64,000 nt of DNA from Aequorivita lipolytica (GTDB lineage Bacteria > Bacteroidota > Bacteroidia > Flavobacteriales > Flavobacteriaceae). Where the stretch lies: assembly GCF_007997135.1 (NCBI RefSeq), contig NZ_VORU01000001.1, positions 248,001 through 312,000 of the forward strand. Direction: 5' to 3'. Below are positions 28,331-36,839 of the stretch, piece by piece. Made by a program: the position numbers and the translations under genes. Position 1 is the stretch's first letter; every line of letters begins with the position of its first letter. Below the pieces are notes generated by a model. It did no database searches. It saw nothing but the letters and a program-made list of their open reading frames with translations, and was not told the DNA's origin.

Positions 28331-29878
28331 CTAAATCATTATTTTTGTTAGGGCAGCTTTTACGCTAATCCACAGAAAATTAAATATTGATTTGGTTTTA
28401 TCTCTTGTTGCTTCGGCGGTTCCCTCTTTAAAGTTATCTTCTTTATTTTTGCTGTTTTTCGAAATAAAAATATTTGTGATAGCGGAAAGAAATTTATCTT
28501 CACCTTTTCCGTCTTTTCTTAGCAAAGTAACATCGAAGTTCGAGTAATTTATTTTCATATCTGTGGTAGCATTTTCGTTGTTTCCATCAATGGTGAAATA
28601 AGTTTTATTGGTTCGGCCTTCAAGTTTAACCTTCAAATTTGGTTCTGTGAAACTATTCATCTTGTCAGCAACGAGTGCTCCTACGTTTGCTTTGAAGAGA
28701 AAAGCGTCATTCTTGTTGTTAACGTCAAAGCTCCAGAACGCTGTAAATGGAGTATTATCCATAAAATCTGCCGTTATTTTTAAATTGGTTGTTTCGGGTT
28801 TCTCGTAAGTATTGCTCACATTTGAAATAGTTGCGTTAAGCTCAACAAAATTGATGGAACCGCCCATGTTTTCAGATTTTACACGCTCTTCATATTTTAT
28901 CTTTCCATTAGTAATCTTTAAAGAATCCACCGTTAATTCAAAGGGTAAGTCACGAAGCATCCTGCCGTAAAGCGGTTTTATTTTAGGATCGTCCGCCACT
29001 AACTTATCACGGTAAACTTCAAGTATAGGAGCCACCAAAGAAACCATATCGCTCTTGGCGAAAAAGCGATTGCTTTCAAATCCAAAATCAATATTATCAA
29101 TAGATAGGGATTGCAGTGTAAGGTCGTAATGGTCGCGCTCCTTTGTAATTAATCTTGAAAGTTCTTTTTTGGAATATTTTGTTTTTAGCGTAAGTTTCTC
29201 AAAGCGCGCATTTCGGTTTGCAATAGAAAAATCTCTTACCGTAAGATTTTCATAGGGTCCCACTTTCACAAAAACGGTATCGCTTTTTGCTTTATAAGTA
29301 TCGTATTCAATTGGAATTTTCCGGATAATAGTGTTGTTGTCTATTCTTATTCCATCCAATTCTACTGAAAGTCCTTTGGTGTAAAGATTTGTAGAGTCTT
29401 TGCTTTTTTCATAAATGGCAAGCTTTGTATTGTTGATTTTTATACGGTCTATAACAATGGGTTTGTATATTGAAATAATCCCATTGCTAGGGGTATCTTT
29501 ATTCTTTTCCACCCTGTCTTTGTAGTATGCTATTGTTGGGTTCTCCAGCGTAATGTTTTCGATATGTATTTCGTCATTGAATAAATAATCCCAGTAACTT
29601 ATATCGGAAATTTTAAGTTTTTCAACATTTATGAAAGTGTGCTCTATATTATTATTTTTGTTTTTGATTATTAGGGAAGCGTTTGTAACCGATAATGAAC
29701 CTCCGAAAGTTTCTACAGTAATATCTTCAAAAGCGCGGATCATATTATCAGGTAGCCGCTCTTGTATAAAGTTTTCAAGCTTGTTTTTCAGCACTATGTT
29801 TATCGAAATGGTTCCGATAATAAATAACGCGCCTATAGCAAGAATGGCATAAACCGAATTTTTGAAACCTTTTTCCAT
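28331..29878 (-). CDS. AsmA/DUF748-like periplasmic protein
   Basis: A 515-residue protein with one N-terminal transmembrane helix (about 9-30) and a long beta-rich periplasmic body. The recurrent segments FINVEKLKISDISYWDYL, IHIENITLENPTIAYYKD and LSIDNIDFGFESNRF resemble the repeated grooves of AsmA-like lipid-transport proteins. Assignment is by general pattern, not a specific motif. It is upstream of the initiator tRNA on the opposite strand. Confidence 0.6.
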   Translation of the reverse strand: MEKGFKNSVYAILAIGALFIIGTISINIVLKNKLENFIQERLPDNMIRAFEDITVETFGGSLSVTNASLIIKNKNNNIEHTFINVEKLKISDISYWDYLFNDEIHIENITLENPTIAYYKDRVEKNKDTPSNGIISIYKPIVIDRIKINNTKLAIYEKSKDSTNLYTKGLSVELDGIRIDNNTIIRKIPIEYDTYKAKSDTVFVKVGPYENLTVRDFSIANRNARFEKLTLKTKYSKKELSRLITKERDHYDLTLQSLSIDNIDFGFESNRFFAKSDMVSLVAPILEVYRDKLVADDPKIKPLYGRMLRDLPFELTVDSLKITNGKIKYEERVKSENMGGSINFVELNATISNVSNTYEKPETTNLKITADFMDNTPFTAFWSFDVNNKNDAFLFKANVGALVADKMNSFTEPNLKVKLEGRTNKTYFTIDGNNENATTDMKINYSNFDVTLLRKDGKGEDKFLSAITNIFISKNSKNKEDNFKEGTAEATRDKTKSIFNFLWISVKAALTKIMI

Positions 29879-29951
29879 AACCTAAATATAAGTAAAGAAT
29901 GGTTGAAAAAACAGGATGAAGTTTATTTTTGAAAAAATCAGTAAATATTTC

Positions 29952-29980
29952 TTTCAAACTCTAAAAACTTTGTATCTTTG
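29952..29980 (+). promoter_or_regulatory. Promoter of initiator tRNA
   Basis: TTTC (29952-29955), a 17-bp spacer and TATCTTTG (29973-29980), a full TAnnTTTG match, put the transcription start within a few bases of the mature tRNA end at 29991. The same TATCTTTG occurs in the miaB promoter. Confidence 0.65.
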
Positions 29981-29990
29981 CCGTCCATAT

Positions 29991-30063
<73 letters not shown>

Positions 30064-30355
30064 CTAGAAAAAAAAGATAAGGCTTCACAGAAATGTGGAG
30101 CTTTTTTTATTTCACAAAATACAGAATAAGTAGGGGACTTTACCTTTCGCGTTCGGTTAGTTTGACCTGTTGCGACTCTAGTTTAGATTATGTCAATAGC
30201 CATATAGATTTTTTGATATTCTTGTTCAGCTTATTAAATTCTCACCGTTTTTAGGAATATATTCTTTCTTTTAATACTTACTATTAAGCCTCTTAAAGAA
30301 AAACAATAAGTTAAAAACAGAGTAAATACTATTATATTTCATAATTTCGTAGATA
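30064..30355. other. Island left border region
   Basis: 292 bp without a gene. It starts with the tRNA terminator hairpin (30079-30108) and continues as AT-rich sequence. I see no integrase fragment, no repeat of the tRNA 3' end and no ORF. A TATATTTC box at 30333-30340, one base off the -7 consensus, may serve the HYC gene. Confidence 0.6.
30079..30108 (+). terminator. Terminator after initiator tRNA
   Basis: The stem GCTTCACA / TGTGGAGC with one G:T pair is followed by a run of seven T. Confidence 0.75.
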
Positions 30356-30784
30356 ATGAAAAAAGTATTCCATAAAGCAATTTCTTTTTTAATGGCATTC
30401 GTAGTCCTATTTTCTACGATGTCATTTACTATAAGTTCGCATTATTGTGGAGACAGCTTGGTGGACAGTTCAATTTTTCTAAAAGCGAAAACCTGTGGAA
30501 TGGAATCTGAATATCAATCCGACAACACATTAAAGAGTTCAGATTGTTCTATTACCAAAAAGAATTGCTGTAGCGAGGAAACCGAGTTTATAAAAGGGCA
30601 GGACGAGCTAAAAATAAATTTCGATAAAATTTCCTTTGACCAACAAACTTTTGTTGCTGTCTTTTTTCATACCTACATCAATCTATTTCCTTCTGTAAAA
30701 GAAGCTAGACCATCTTTAAAAGCAAATCCAGCACCACTTATAGTCAGGCAGCTCTACAAACTTGACGAGACTTATTTAATTTGA
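30356..30784 (+). CDS. HYC_CC_PP family secreted protein
   Basis: A 142-residue protein with an N-terminal signal peptide (MKKVFHKAISFLMAFVVLFS). The HYCGD motif follows at 35-39, then KNCC near residue 70 and a NPAP motif near the C-terminus. This matches the small HYC_CC_PP family, which I recall next to metal-efflux genes of Bacteroidota. Cys/His spacing suggests periplasmic metal binding. It is the first gene of the island. No enzymatic motif is seen. Confidence 0.7.
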   Translation: MKKVFHKAISFLMAFVVLFSTMSFTISSHYCGDSLVDSSIFLKAKTCGMESEYQSDNTLKSSDCSITKKNCCSEETEFIKGQDELKINFDKISFDQQTFVAVFFHTYINLFPSVKEARPSLKANPAPLIVRQLYKLDETYLI

Positions 30785-30878
30785 TTTTTTTTTAGCGTAA
30801 TTATTTTCATCTTTTTTTAAAAGGTTGAAAAGGCAGTTGTTATATGCTATATTTAAGGAACTAAAAATCTTTAATATA

Positions 30879-30927
30879 AAGCATCCAGCATCCAGCATCC
30901 AGCATCCAGCTTCTAACTTCAAACGTC
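30879..30927 (-). repeat. Heptamer array 1, upstream of cusA
   Basis: Seven-bp units of the NAGCTTC/NAGCATC type (complement of GAAGCTG) run in strict phase to the end TAACTTCAAACGTC. The array ends 8 bp before the cusA ATG, where a ribosome-binding site would be expected. Its end is nearly identical (18 of 19 bases, 30910-30928) to the end of array 2. Confidence 0.9.
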
Positions 30928-30935
30928 TATAAAAA

Positions 30936-33900
30936 ATGCTAAATAAAAGCATCAAATTTCTCATAGAAAACAAACTCGTCGCCGTTTTAATGCTCATCGT
31001 TTTTGTGGGTTTTGGAACTGTTTACGCACCTTTTAATTGGAACACGGGAATTTTGCCAAGTGACCCCGTAGCGGTCGATGCTATTCCGGATATTGGCGAA
31101 AACCAACAAATCGTATTTACGAAATGGGACGGTCGGTCACCACAGGATATTGAAGACCAAATTACTTATCCATTAACTACAAGCTTGTTGGGTATTCCTG
31201 GTGTGAAAACGATTCGTAGCTCTTCTATGTTCGGGTTTTCGAGTATCTATATCATTTTTGAAGAGGATATAGAGTTTTACTGGAGCCGAAGCCGCATCCT
31301 CGAAAAACTCAATTCCTTACCAAGTGGATTATTGCCCGAAGGCGTAAATCCTGCTTTAGGCCCAGATGCAACCGGTTTGGGACAAATATTCTGGTACACG
31401 CTTGAAGGTCGTGATAAAGATGGCAACGTTACGGGTGGTTGGGATTTACAAGAACTACGTAGCATTCAAGATTATTACGTGAAATATGCTTTGGCATCCG
31501 CAAGTGGCGTTTCGGAAGTGGCATCCATTGGTGGTTATGTAAAGGAATATCAAATTGATGTTAACCCTGAATTGATGCGGCAGTACAACATTAGCTTGGG
31601 CGCAGTGGTAAAAGCCGTAAAGGAAAGCAATAAAGACATTGGCGCACAGACGTTGGAAATCAACCAGGCAGAATATTTAGTGCGTGGCTTGGGCTATGTA
31701 AAATCTGTTGCGGATATTGAAAATGCTGTCGTAACATCTGAAAACTACACATCCATTACCATAAAAGACATCGCGAATGTTTCTTTAGGTCCTGCAGCTA
31801 GACGTGGCATTTTGGACAAAGAAGGAGCCGAAGTGGTTGGAGCTGTCGTGGTAGCAAGATATGGCGCGAATCCGATGGAGGTCATCAATAATGTGAAGGA
31901 AAAAATAAAGGAATTGAGCACAGGTTTGCCTTCCAAAATTTTGAGCGATGGTAGAACCTCACAGCTTACCATAGTTCCCTTTTACGACCGCACAGAACTC
32001 ATTCAAGAAACCTTGGGTACGCTAAATGAGGCATTGACACTGGAAATACTGATTACCATTCTTGTAATTATTGTGATGGTATTCAACCTTAAAGCATCTA
32101 TTCTTATATCGGGACTGTTACCCGTGGCAGTGTTGATGGTTTTTATCGCAATGAAGTTTTTTGGTGTTGATGCTAATATCGTTGCACTATCGGGAATTGC
32201 TATTGCAATTGGGACGATGGTGGACGTAGGAATTATCCTTTCGGAGAACATTATTCGGCATATTGATGAAGAAAATGAAAAGCTCGAAACTCGAAACTCG
32301 AAGCTGGAAGCTGGAAGCCAGAAGCTGGAGGTTCGAAGCCAGAAGCTGGAAGAGAGCGAATCCAGCCTCCAACTTCCAACTTCTAACTTCCAACGTCTTC
32401 CAATAAACAAAATCGTTTACAATGCCTCTGCCGAAGTTTCAGGAGCTATCGTTACGGCGGTGGCGACAACAATCATAAGTTTCATTCCGGTATTTACGAT
32501 GATTGGTGCAGAAGGAAAACTTTTCCGTCCCCTGGCATTTACCAAAACATTCGCACTTACAGCATCCATTATTATAGCCTTGTTTTTGATTCCACCCTTT
32601 GCGGCGTTTTTGTTCAAAAGTAGAAATATAAGAAAAAGCACAAATTATGGGATTGGCGGTTTATTGTTGGTTGCTGGCTTTGTTGCTGTAATATTCGGGC
32701 ATTGGATAGGTCTTATTTTGATCGGCTTTAGTTTTTTGGCCTTTGCGAAACTTCGTGGAAAGTGGTCTAAAGAACGCTCAAGCAAATACAGCATCTATCT
32801 TTCAGTGGCGGCTATTGTATTTCTGTTAGCGGAGTACTGGCGGCCATTGGGAGTTGATAAGAATGTTTTCTGGAATCTTATTTTCGTGAGCATTATCTGT
32901 TTTGGGCTGCTGGCAAGTTTTTCACTTTTCAAAAATTATTATTCCCGAATCCTTAAATGGGCGTTGGCAAACAGACTGTTATTTTTAACCATTCCCACAA
33001 CACTTTTAATCCTTGGTTTTATCATTTATAAAAATACAGGGAAAGAATTTATGCCATCCCTCAATGAAGGCTCATTTTTGTTGATGCCCACTTCGATGCC
33101 CCACGCAGGCGTTGAAGAAAACAAACGTGTATTGCAACAATTGGATATGGCAGTGGCGAGCATTCCCGAAATTGAAACCGTAGTTGGAAAATCAGGAAGG
33201 ACCGAATCCGCGCTCGACCCTGCCCCCTTATCGATGTATGAAAATATGATTCAGTATAAATCTGAATATATGTTGAATGATAAAGGCGAACGGCAACGCT
33301 ATAAAGTAAACGATGACGGATTTTTTATTCGAAAAGACAGTAGTCTGGTGGCCAATCCTAATACAGATGTCAGTTCGAGCGCAGTCGAGAACTATCGAAA
33401 AAACGGCCAAAAAGTTTCAATTACCGTTAATGAATCACCTAATAAACTGATTGCCGATGATGATGGCGAGTTCTTCAGAAATTGGCGTCCGGAAATCAAT
33501 TCCCCGGACGATATTTGGAATGAAATCATAAGAGTGACCAAACTTCCAGGCGTGACATCTGCCCCAAAATTGCAACCCATAGAAACCCGTTTGGTTATGT
33601 TGCAAACCGGAATGCGTGCGCCAATGGGTATAAAAGTTAAAGGGCAGGATTTAAAACAGATTGAAGCTTTTGGTCTCGAGCTTGAAAATATTTTGAAACA
33701 GGCCGAAGGCGTAAAACAGGAAGCCGTTTTCGCAGACCGCATCGTTGGAAAACCCTACCTTCTTATTGACATTAACAGGGAAAACCTGGCGCGTTACGGA
33801 GTTACCGTTGAAGAAGTTCAAAATGTACTTCAAGTTGCTGTAGGTGGAATGTCATTGACCCAGACCGTGGAAGGCAGGGAGCGTTACGGTGTTCGCATTC

Positions 33901-34814
33901 GTTACCCTAGGGAACTTCGTGCAGACCCTTCCGATTTGAAAAAGATTTACGTTCCTGTTGAAAAGGGCAGTCCTGTTCCGTTGAGCGAATTGGCAAGCAT
34001 TCGTTACGAGCAAGGTCCGCAAGTCATCAAAAGCGAAGATACTTTTTTGGTAGGCTATGTTTTATTCGACAAATTAGATGGCTTTGCGGAAGTAAACGTG
34101 GTTGAAACCGCCCAAGCGCTTATTCAGCAAAAAATTGATAATGGCGAATTAACAGTTCCCAAAGGCATCAGCTATAAATTCACGGGAACTTATGAAAATC
34201 AATTACGTGCCGAAAAAACGCTATCGGTTATTGTTCCTTTAGCCTTGTTGGTTATCTTCTTGATTCTCTATTTCCAGTTCCGTTCGGTTTCCACAACCTT
34301 TATGGTTTTTACAGGAATTGCAGTGGCCTTTGCAGGTGGTTTCGTGATGATTTGGTTTTATGGACAAGATTGGTTTTTGAATTTCAGTTTCTTTGGCGAA
34401 AACCTGCGAGATCTTTTCAATATAAAAACCATCAATTTGAGTGTGGCAGTCTGGGTAGGTTTTATTGCCCTTTTCGGGATTGCAACGGACGATGGTGTGG
34501 TAATGGCCACCTATCTGAAACAAACATTCGATAAAAATGATCCTACAGATATACAAGAAATTCGAAAATCTACTTTGGAAGCTGCTTCAAAACGAATCCG
34601 TCCTTGTTTGATGACCACGGTCACAACCATTTTGGCGCTCTTACCAGTTTTGACTTCCACCGGAAAAGGAAGTGATATTATGATACCGATGTCCATTCCC
34701 ATTTTCGGAGGAATGCTTTTGGACACAACCTCTTATTTTCTTGTACCAGTATTATATAGTTGGAAGAAGGAGCGCGCTGCGAAGAAAAAGATGAAGCTAG
34801 AAGCTGGAAACTAG
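30936..34814 (+). CDS. cusA: CusA/CzcA-family heavy-metal RND efflux pump
   Basis: A 1292-residue inner-membrane proton antiporter of the HME-RND family that exports Cu+/Ag+ or other divalent ions from periplasm and cytoplasm. Features include the N-terminal helix, FTKWDGRSPQDIEDQITYPL, GLGQIFWYTLEG, the transmembrane block with GIAIAIGTMVDVGIILSENI, and the C-terminal block FGIATDDGVVMATYLKQTF. It is longer than proteobacterial CusA (about 1050). Residues about 448-487 are encoded by a heptamer array, residues 812-819 by a dispersed element, and the last residues and stop codon by another heptamer array. Confidence 0.95.
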   Translation: MLNKSIKFLIENKLVAVLMLIVFVGFGTVYAPFNWNTGILPSDPVAVDAIPDIGENQQIVFTKWDGRSPQDIEDQITYPLTTSLLGIPGVKTIRSSSMFGFSSIYIIFEEDIEFYWSRSRILEKLNSLPSGLLPEGVNPALGPDATGLGQIFWYTLEGRDKDGNVTGGWDLQELRSIQDYYVKYALASASGVSEVASIGGYVKEYQIDVNPELMRQYNISLGAVVKAVKESNKDIGAQTLEINQAEYLVRGLGYVKSVADIENAVVTSENYTSITIKDIANVSLGPAARRGILDKEGAEVVGAVVVARYGANPMEVINNVKEKIKELSTGLPSKILSDGRTSQLTIVPFYDRTELIQETLGTLNEALTLEILITILVIIVMVFNLKASILISGLLPVAVLMVFIAMKFFGVDANIVALSGIAIAIGTMVDVGIILSENIIRHIDEENEKLETRNSKLEAGSQKLEVRSQKLEESESSLQLPTSNFQRLPINKIVYNASAEVSGAIVTAVATTIISFIPVFTMIGAEGKLFRPLAFTKTFALTASIIIALFLIPPFAAFLFKSRNIRKSTNYGIGGLLLVAGFVAVIFGHWIGLILIGFSFLAFAKLRGKWSKERSSKYSIYLSVAAIVFLLAEYWRPLGVDKNVFWNLIFVSIICFGLLASFSLFKNYYSRILKWALANRLLFLTIPTTLLILGFIIYKNTGKEFMPSLNEGSFLLMPTSMPHAGVEENKRVLQQLDMAVASIPEIETVVGKSGRTESALDPAPLSMYENMIQYKSEYMLNDKGERQRYKVNDDGFFIRKDSSLVANPNTDVSSSAVENYRKNGQKVSITVNESPNKLIADDDGEFFRNWRPEINSPDDIWNEIIRVTKLPGVTSAPKLQPIETRLVMLQTGMRAPMGIKVKGQDLKQIEAFGLELENILKQAEGVKQEAVFADRIVGKPYLLIDINRENLARYGVTVEEVQNVLQVAVGGMSLTQTVEGRERYGVRIRYPRELRADPSDLKKIYVPVEKGSPVPLSELASIRYEQGPQVIKSEDTFLVGYVLFDKLDGFAEVNVVETAQALIQQKIDNGELTVPKGISYKFTGTYENQLRAEKTLSVIVPLALLVIFLILYFQFRSVSTTFMVFTGIAVAFAGGFVMIWFYGQDWFLNFSFFGENLRDLFNIKTINLSVAVWVGFIALFGIATDDGVVMATYLKQTFDKNDPTDIQEIRKSTLEAASKRIRPCLMTTVTTILALLPVLTSTGKGSDIMIPMSIPIFGGMLLDTTSYFLVPVLYSWKKERAAKKKMKLEAGN
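32279..32397. repeat. Heptamer array 2, inverted pair inside cusA
   Basis: A plus-oriented arm of eleven units (32279-32355, GAAGCTG/GAAGCCA/GAGGTTC) is followed by a minus-oriented arm of five units (32363-32397). CTGGA / TCCAG close the turn, so the mRNA can fold into a hairpin. It is in frame and yields a Lys/Leu/Glu/Ser-rich cytoplasmic loop. Confidence 0.9.
33369..33392. repeat. Dispersed element inside cusA
   Basis: GTCAGTTCGAGCGCAGTCGA, the complementary orientation of the TTCGACT-GCTCAG family, is read in frame as VSSSAVEN. It is nearly identical to the copy at 55698. Confidence 0.7.
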
Positions 34815-34857
34815 AGGCTAGAGGTTAGAAGCTGGAAGCTAGAAATTAGATGCTGAA
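34793..34857 (+). repeat. Heptamer array 3, cusA 3' end / left of four-helix-bundle gene
   Basis: Nine 7-bp units in strict phase (GAAGCTA, GAAGCTG, GAAACTA, GAGGCTA, GAGGTTA and others). The cusA stop codon TAG (34812-34814) falls inside, so the array encodes the pump's last residues (KLEAGN). Confidence 0.95.
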
Positions 34858-34892
34858 TTTTGAAAAAGGAATATAAATTAAAACTCAATATT

Positions 34893-35255
34893 ATGATTAA
34901 GACATTTACGGATTTAGATATTTATAATGATTCATATCAATTGGCAATGGAAGTTTTTTGGCTATCAAGAAAATTCCCAAAAGAGGAGGTTTATTCATTG
35001 ACTTCACAAATGGTAAGGTCATCCCGGTCGGTAGCAGCGAATATTTCCGAAGGTTGGTCTAAAAGAAATTACGAGCAAATATTTAAACAGCAATTAATTA
35101 CATCTTTAGGTTCAAATGGGGAAACGGAGACTTGGTTGGATTTTGCGAAGGATTGTAATTATTTGGATGAAAAAACGCATTTGGATTTAATCAATAAGAA
35201 TTCTGAAATCGGCAAAAAGATTAATCGTTTGCATCAGACCTGGAAAACTTTTTAG
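34893..35255 (+). CDS. Four-helix bundle protein (23S rRNA IVP/S23 type)
   Basis: 120 residues from the ATG at 34893; an in-frame codon at 34860 sits against the array. The family pattern is clear: DLDIYNDSYQLAMEVFWLSR, FPKEEVYSLTSQMVRSSRSV, AANISEGWSKRNYEQIF and EIGKKINRLHQTW. Relatives are encoded in 23S rRNA intervening sequences and resemble Avd, the accessory protein of diversity-generating retroelements; their biochemical role is unclear. The gene has no metal-related feature and is framed by two direct heptamer arrays, 35 bp and 2 bp away, so it looks like an inserted cassette between cusA and cusC. Confidence 0.88.
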   Translation: MIKTFTDLDIYNDSYQLAMEVFWLSRKFPKEEVYSLTSQMVRSSRSVAANISEGWSKRNYEQIFKQQLITSLGSNGETETWLDFAKDCNYLDEKTHLDLINKNSEIGKKINRLHQTWKTF

Positions 35256-35256
35256 T

Positions 35257-35335
35257 GATGCTGGAGGCTGGAAGCCAGAAGTTAGATACTGGAGGCTGGA
35301 AGTTAGATGCTAGATGCTAGAGGCTTGAAATTGGA
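35257..35335 (+). repeat. Heptamer array 4, right of four-helix-bundle gene
   Basis: Eleven units in strict 7-bp phase (GATGCTG, GAGGCTG, GAAGCCA, GAAGTTA, GATACTG and others). The last segment GGCTTGAAATTGGATAA (35322-35338) matches the end of array 6 at 15 of 17 bases. Confidence 0.95.
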
Positions 35336-35354
35336 TAAAAAAAATATTATTATT

Positions 35355-36815
35355 ATGACAACTCAAAGAATATTTAGAAGTTTATGTTATCTATTAAAGA
35401 ATGTAGATTTTAATTTTATTACGGCTTTTCAGAGATATAGACTTGCTATTGATTTTTCGAAATACAAAACTACAGACTCTAACTTCATTGAAAGAGATAA
35501 TCAATCCAGTTTCCAGCTTCTAGCATCTGGCTTCCAATTTACAAAATCTTCCAACTTCCAGCTTCCAGCTTCCAGCTTCAATTGTTCTAACTTCCAACTT
35601 CTAGCTTCTAGCCTCATCCTATTCCTAATATTCAGTATTTCAGCCCAATCTCAAAACTTACAAACCTACATAGACGAAGCCATTTCCAACAGTCCGGAAA
35701 TTCAAAAATTTCAGTTGCGATATGATATTTCTTCTGAAAAGGTCAACGAAGCCAATTGGATTCCCAATACCGAAGTGAGCGCAGGGTATTTTGTGAGTGA
35801 ACCTGAAACACGTGTGGGAGCGCAACGCGCCCGGTTTTCTGTAAAACAAATGTTGCCTTGGTTTGGCACTATCACTGCAAGGGAAAATTATGCATCTTCA
35901 ATGGCTGATGCCGATTACGTGGAAGTTACGATTGCAAAACGCAAGCTTGCACTTTCAGTATCCCAATTCTACTATCAACTTTATGAAATAAGGGCAAAAC
36001 AGCTTGTACTTGACCAAAACATTGAGCTGCTTCAAACTTATGAACGCCTTGCGCTCACTTCCGTGGAAGTGGGTAAGGCATCTGCGGTGGACGTATTGCG
36101 ATTACAGATTAGACAAAATGAACTGCAACAGGAAAAAGAAGTGCTAACCCAACAGTCAAAGGGCATTCAGGCGGCTATGAACAGTTTATTGAACCGCAAT
36201 TATGATAAGGATATTACGGTAGTTGACAGTTTAGATATGCCGATGGAAGATATGCAACTATCATTTGATTCACTTTCGCTAAATCCAGAATTGCTGAAAT
36301 ATGACAAGCTTTATGAATCTGTAACACAATCTGAATTGCTCAATCTGCGTGAAGCCCAGCCTATGTTTGGTTTCGGGTTGGATTACATTCCCGTTTCTGA
36401 ACGAACGGATATGAATATGATAGATAACGGTAAAGACATTGTAATGCCGATGTTTTCAATCACAATTCCCATTTTCAATAATCGCTATAAATCCATTACA
36501 AAACAGAATGATTTACGCCAACAGGAGATCCAATCCCAAAAAGATGAACGGTTAAATATGTTGGAGTCAGATTTGGCCAGAACCATATCACAGCGTAACC
36601 AAGCACGGATAAAATTCAACACCCAACAGAAAAATCTTGAACAGGCCGAGCAAGCCGAAGAAATATTAATCAAAAATTATGAAACGGGGACTATTGATTT
36701 CAATGATGTGTTGGACATTCAGGAATTGCAATTGAAATTTCAACTTCAGCAAATCGAAGCCTTGAAAAATTATTATGTGCAGTCCGCTGTCATCAATTAT
36801 TTAACCAACTCATAG
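35355..36815 (+). CDS. cusC: CusC/TolC-like outer membrane efflux protein, altered N-terminus
   Basis: Outer-membrane factor of the efflux system, up to 486 residues. The conserved body starts near NLQTYIDEAISNSPEIQKF and contains the two long coiled-coil repeats of the family (LDQNIELLQTYERLALTSVEVG, NLEQAEQAEEILIKNYETG). The start is uncertain: the ATG at 35355 gives some 85 residues before the hydrophobic stretch LILFLIFSISAQ that should be the signal-peptide core, and an ATG at 35307 lies inside a heptamer array. Most of this extra N-terminus is translated array DNA. The native start codon may have been lost, so export of the product is in doubt. Confidence 0.8.
   Translation: MTTQRIFRSLCYLLKNVDFNFITAFQRYRLAIDFSKYKTTDSNFIERDNQSSFQLLASGFQFTKSSNFQLPASSFNCSNFQLLASSLILFLIFSISAQSQNLQTYIDEAISNSPEIQKFQLRYDISSEKVNEANWIPNTEVSAGYFVSEPETRVGAQRARFSVKQMLPWFGTITARENYASSMADADYVEVTIAKRKLALSVSQFYYQLYEIRAKQLVLDQNIELLQTYERLALTSVEVGKASAVDVLRLQIRQNELQQEKEVLTQQSKGIQAAMNSLLNRNYDKDITVVDSLDMPMEDMQLSFDSLSLNPELLKYDKLYESVTQSELLNLREAQPMFGFGLDYIPVSERTDMNMIDNGKDIVMPMFSITIPIFNNRYKSITKQNDLRQQEIQSQKDERLNMLESDLARTISQRNQARIKFNTQQKNLEQAEQAEEILIKNYETGTIDFNDVLDIQELQLKFQLQQIEALKNYYVQSAVINYLTNS
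35507..35615 (-). repeat. Heptamer array 5 inside the cusC N-terminus
   Basis: About fourteen units of CAGCTTC/CAACTTC/TAGCTTC type, opposite in orientation to array 4, with two breaks of phase. It is read in frame as a Ser/Phe/Leu-rich stretch directly before the signal-peptide core of CusC. Confidence 0.88.
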
Positions 36816-36839
36816 GTTGATTTAAAAAAATTATCAAAA

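Noticed and set aside
34260-34534. Frames on other strands inside cusA as separate genes
   Set aside because: The RND reading frame is continuous and conserved over this part.
34793-35335. CRISPR-like appearance of the heptamer arrays
   Set aside because: Units are 7 bp with no spacers of constant length, and no cas genes are in the window.
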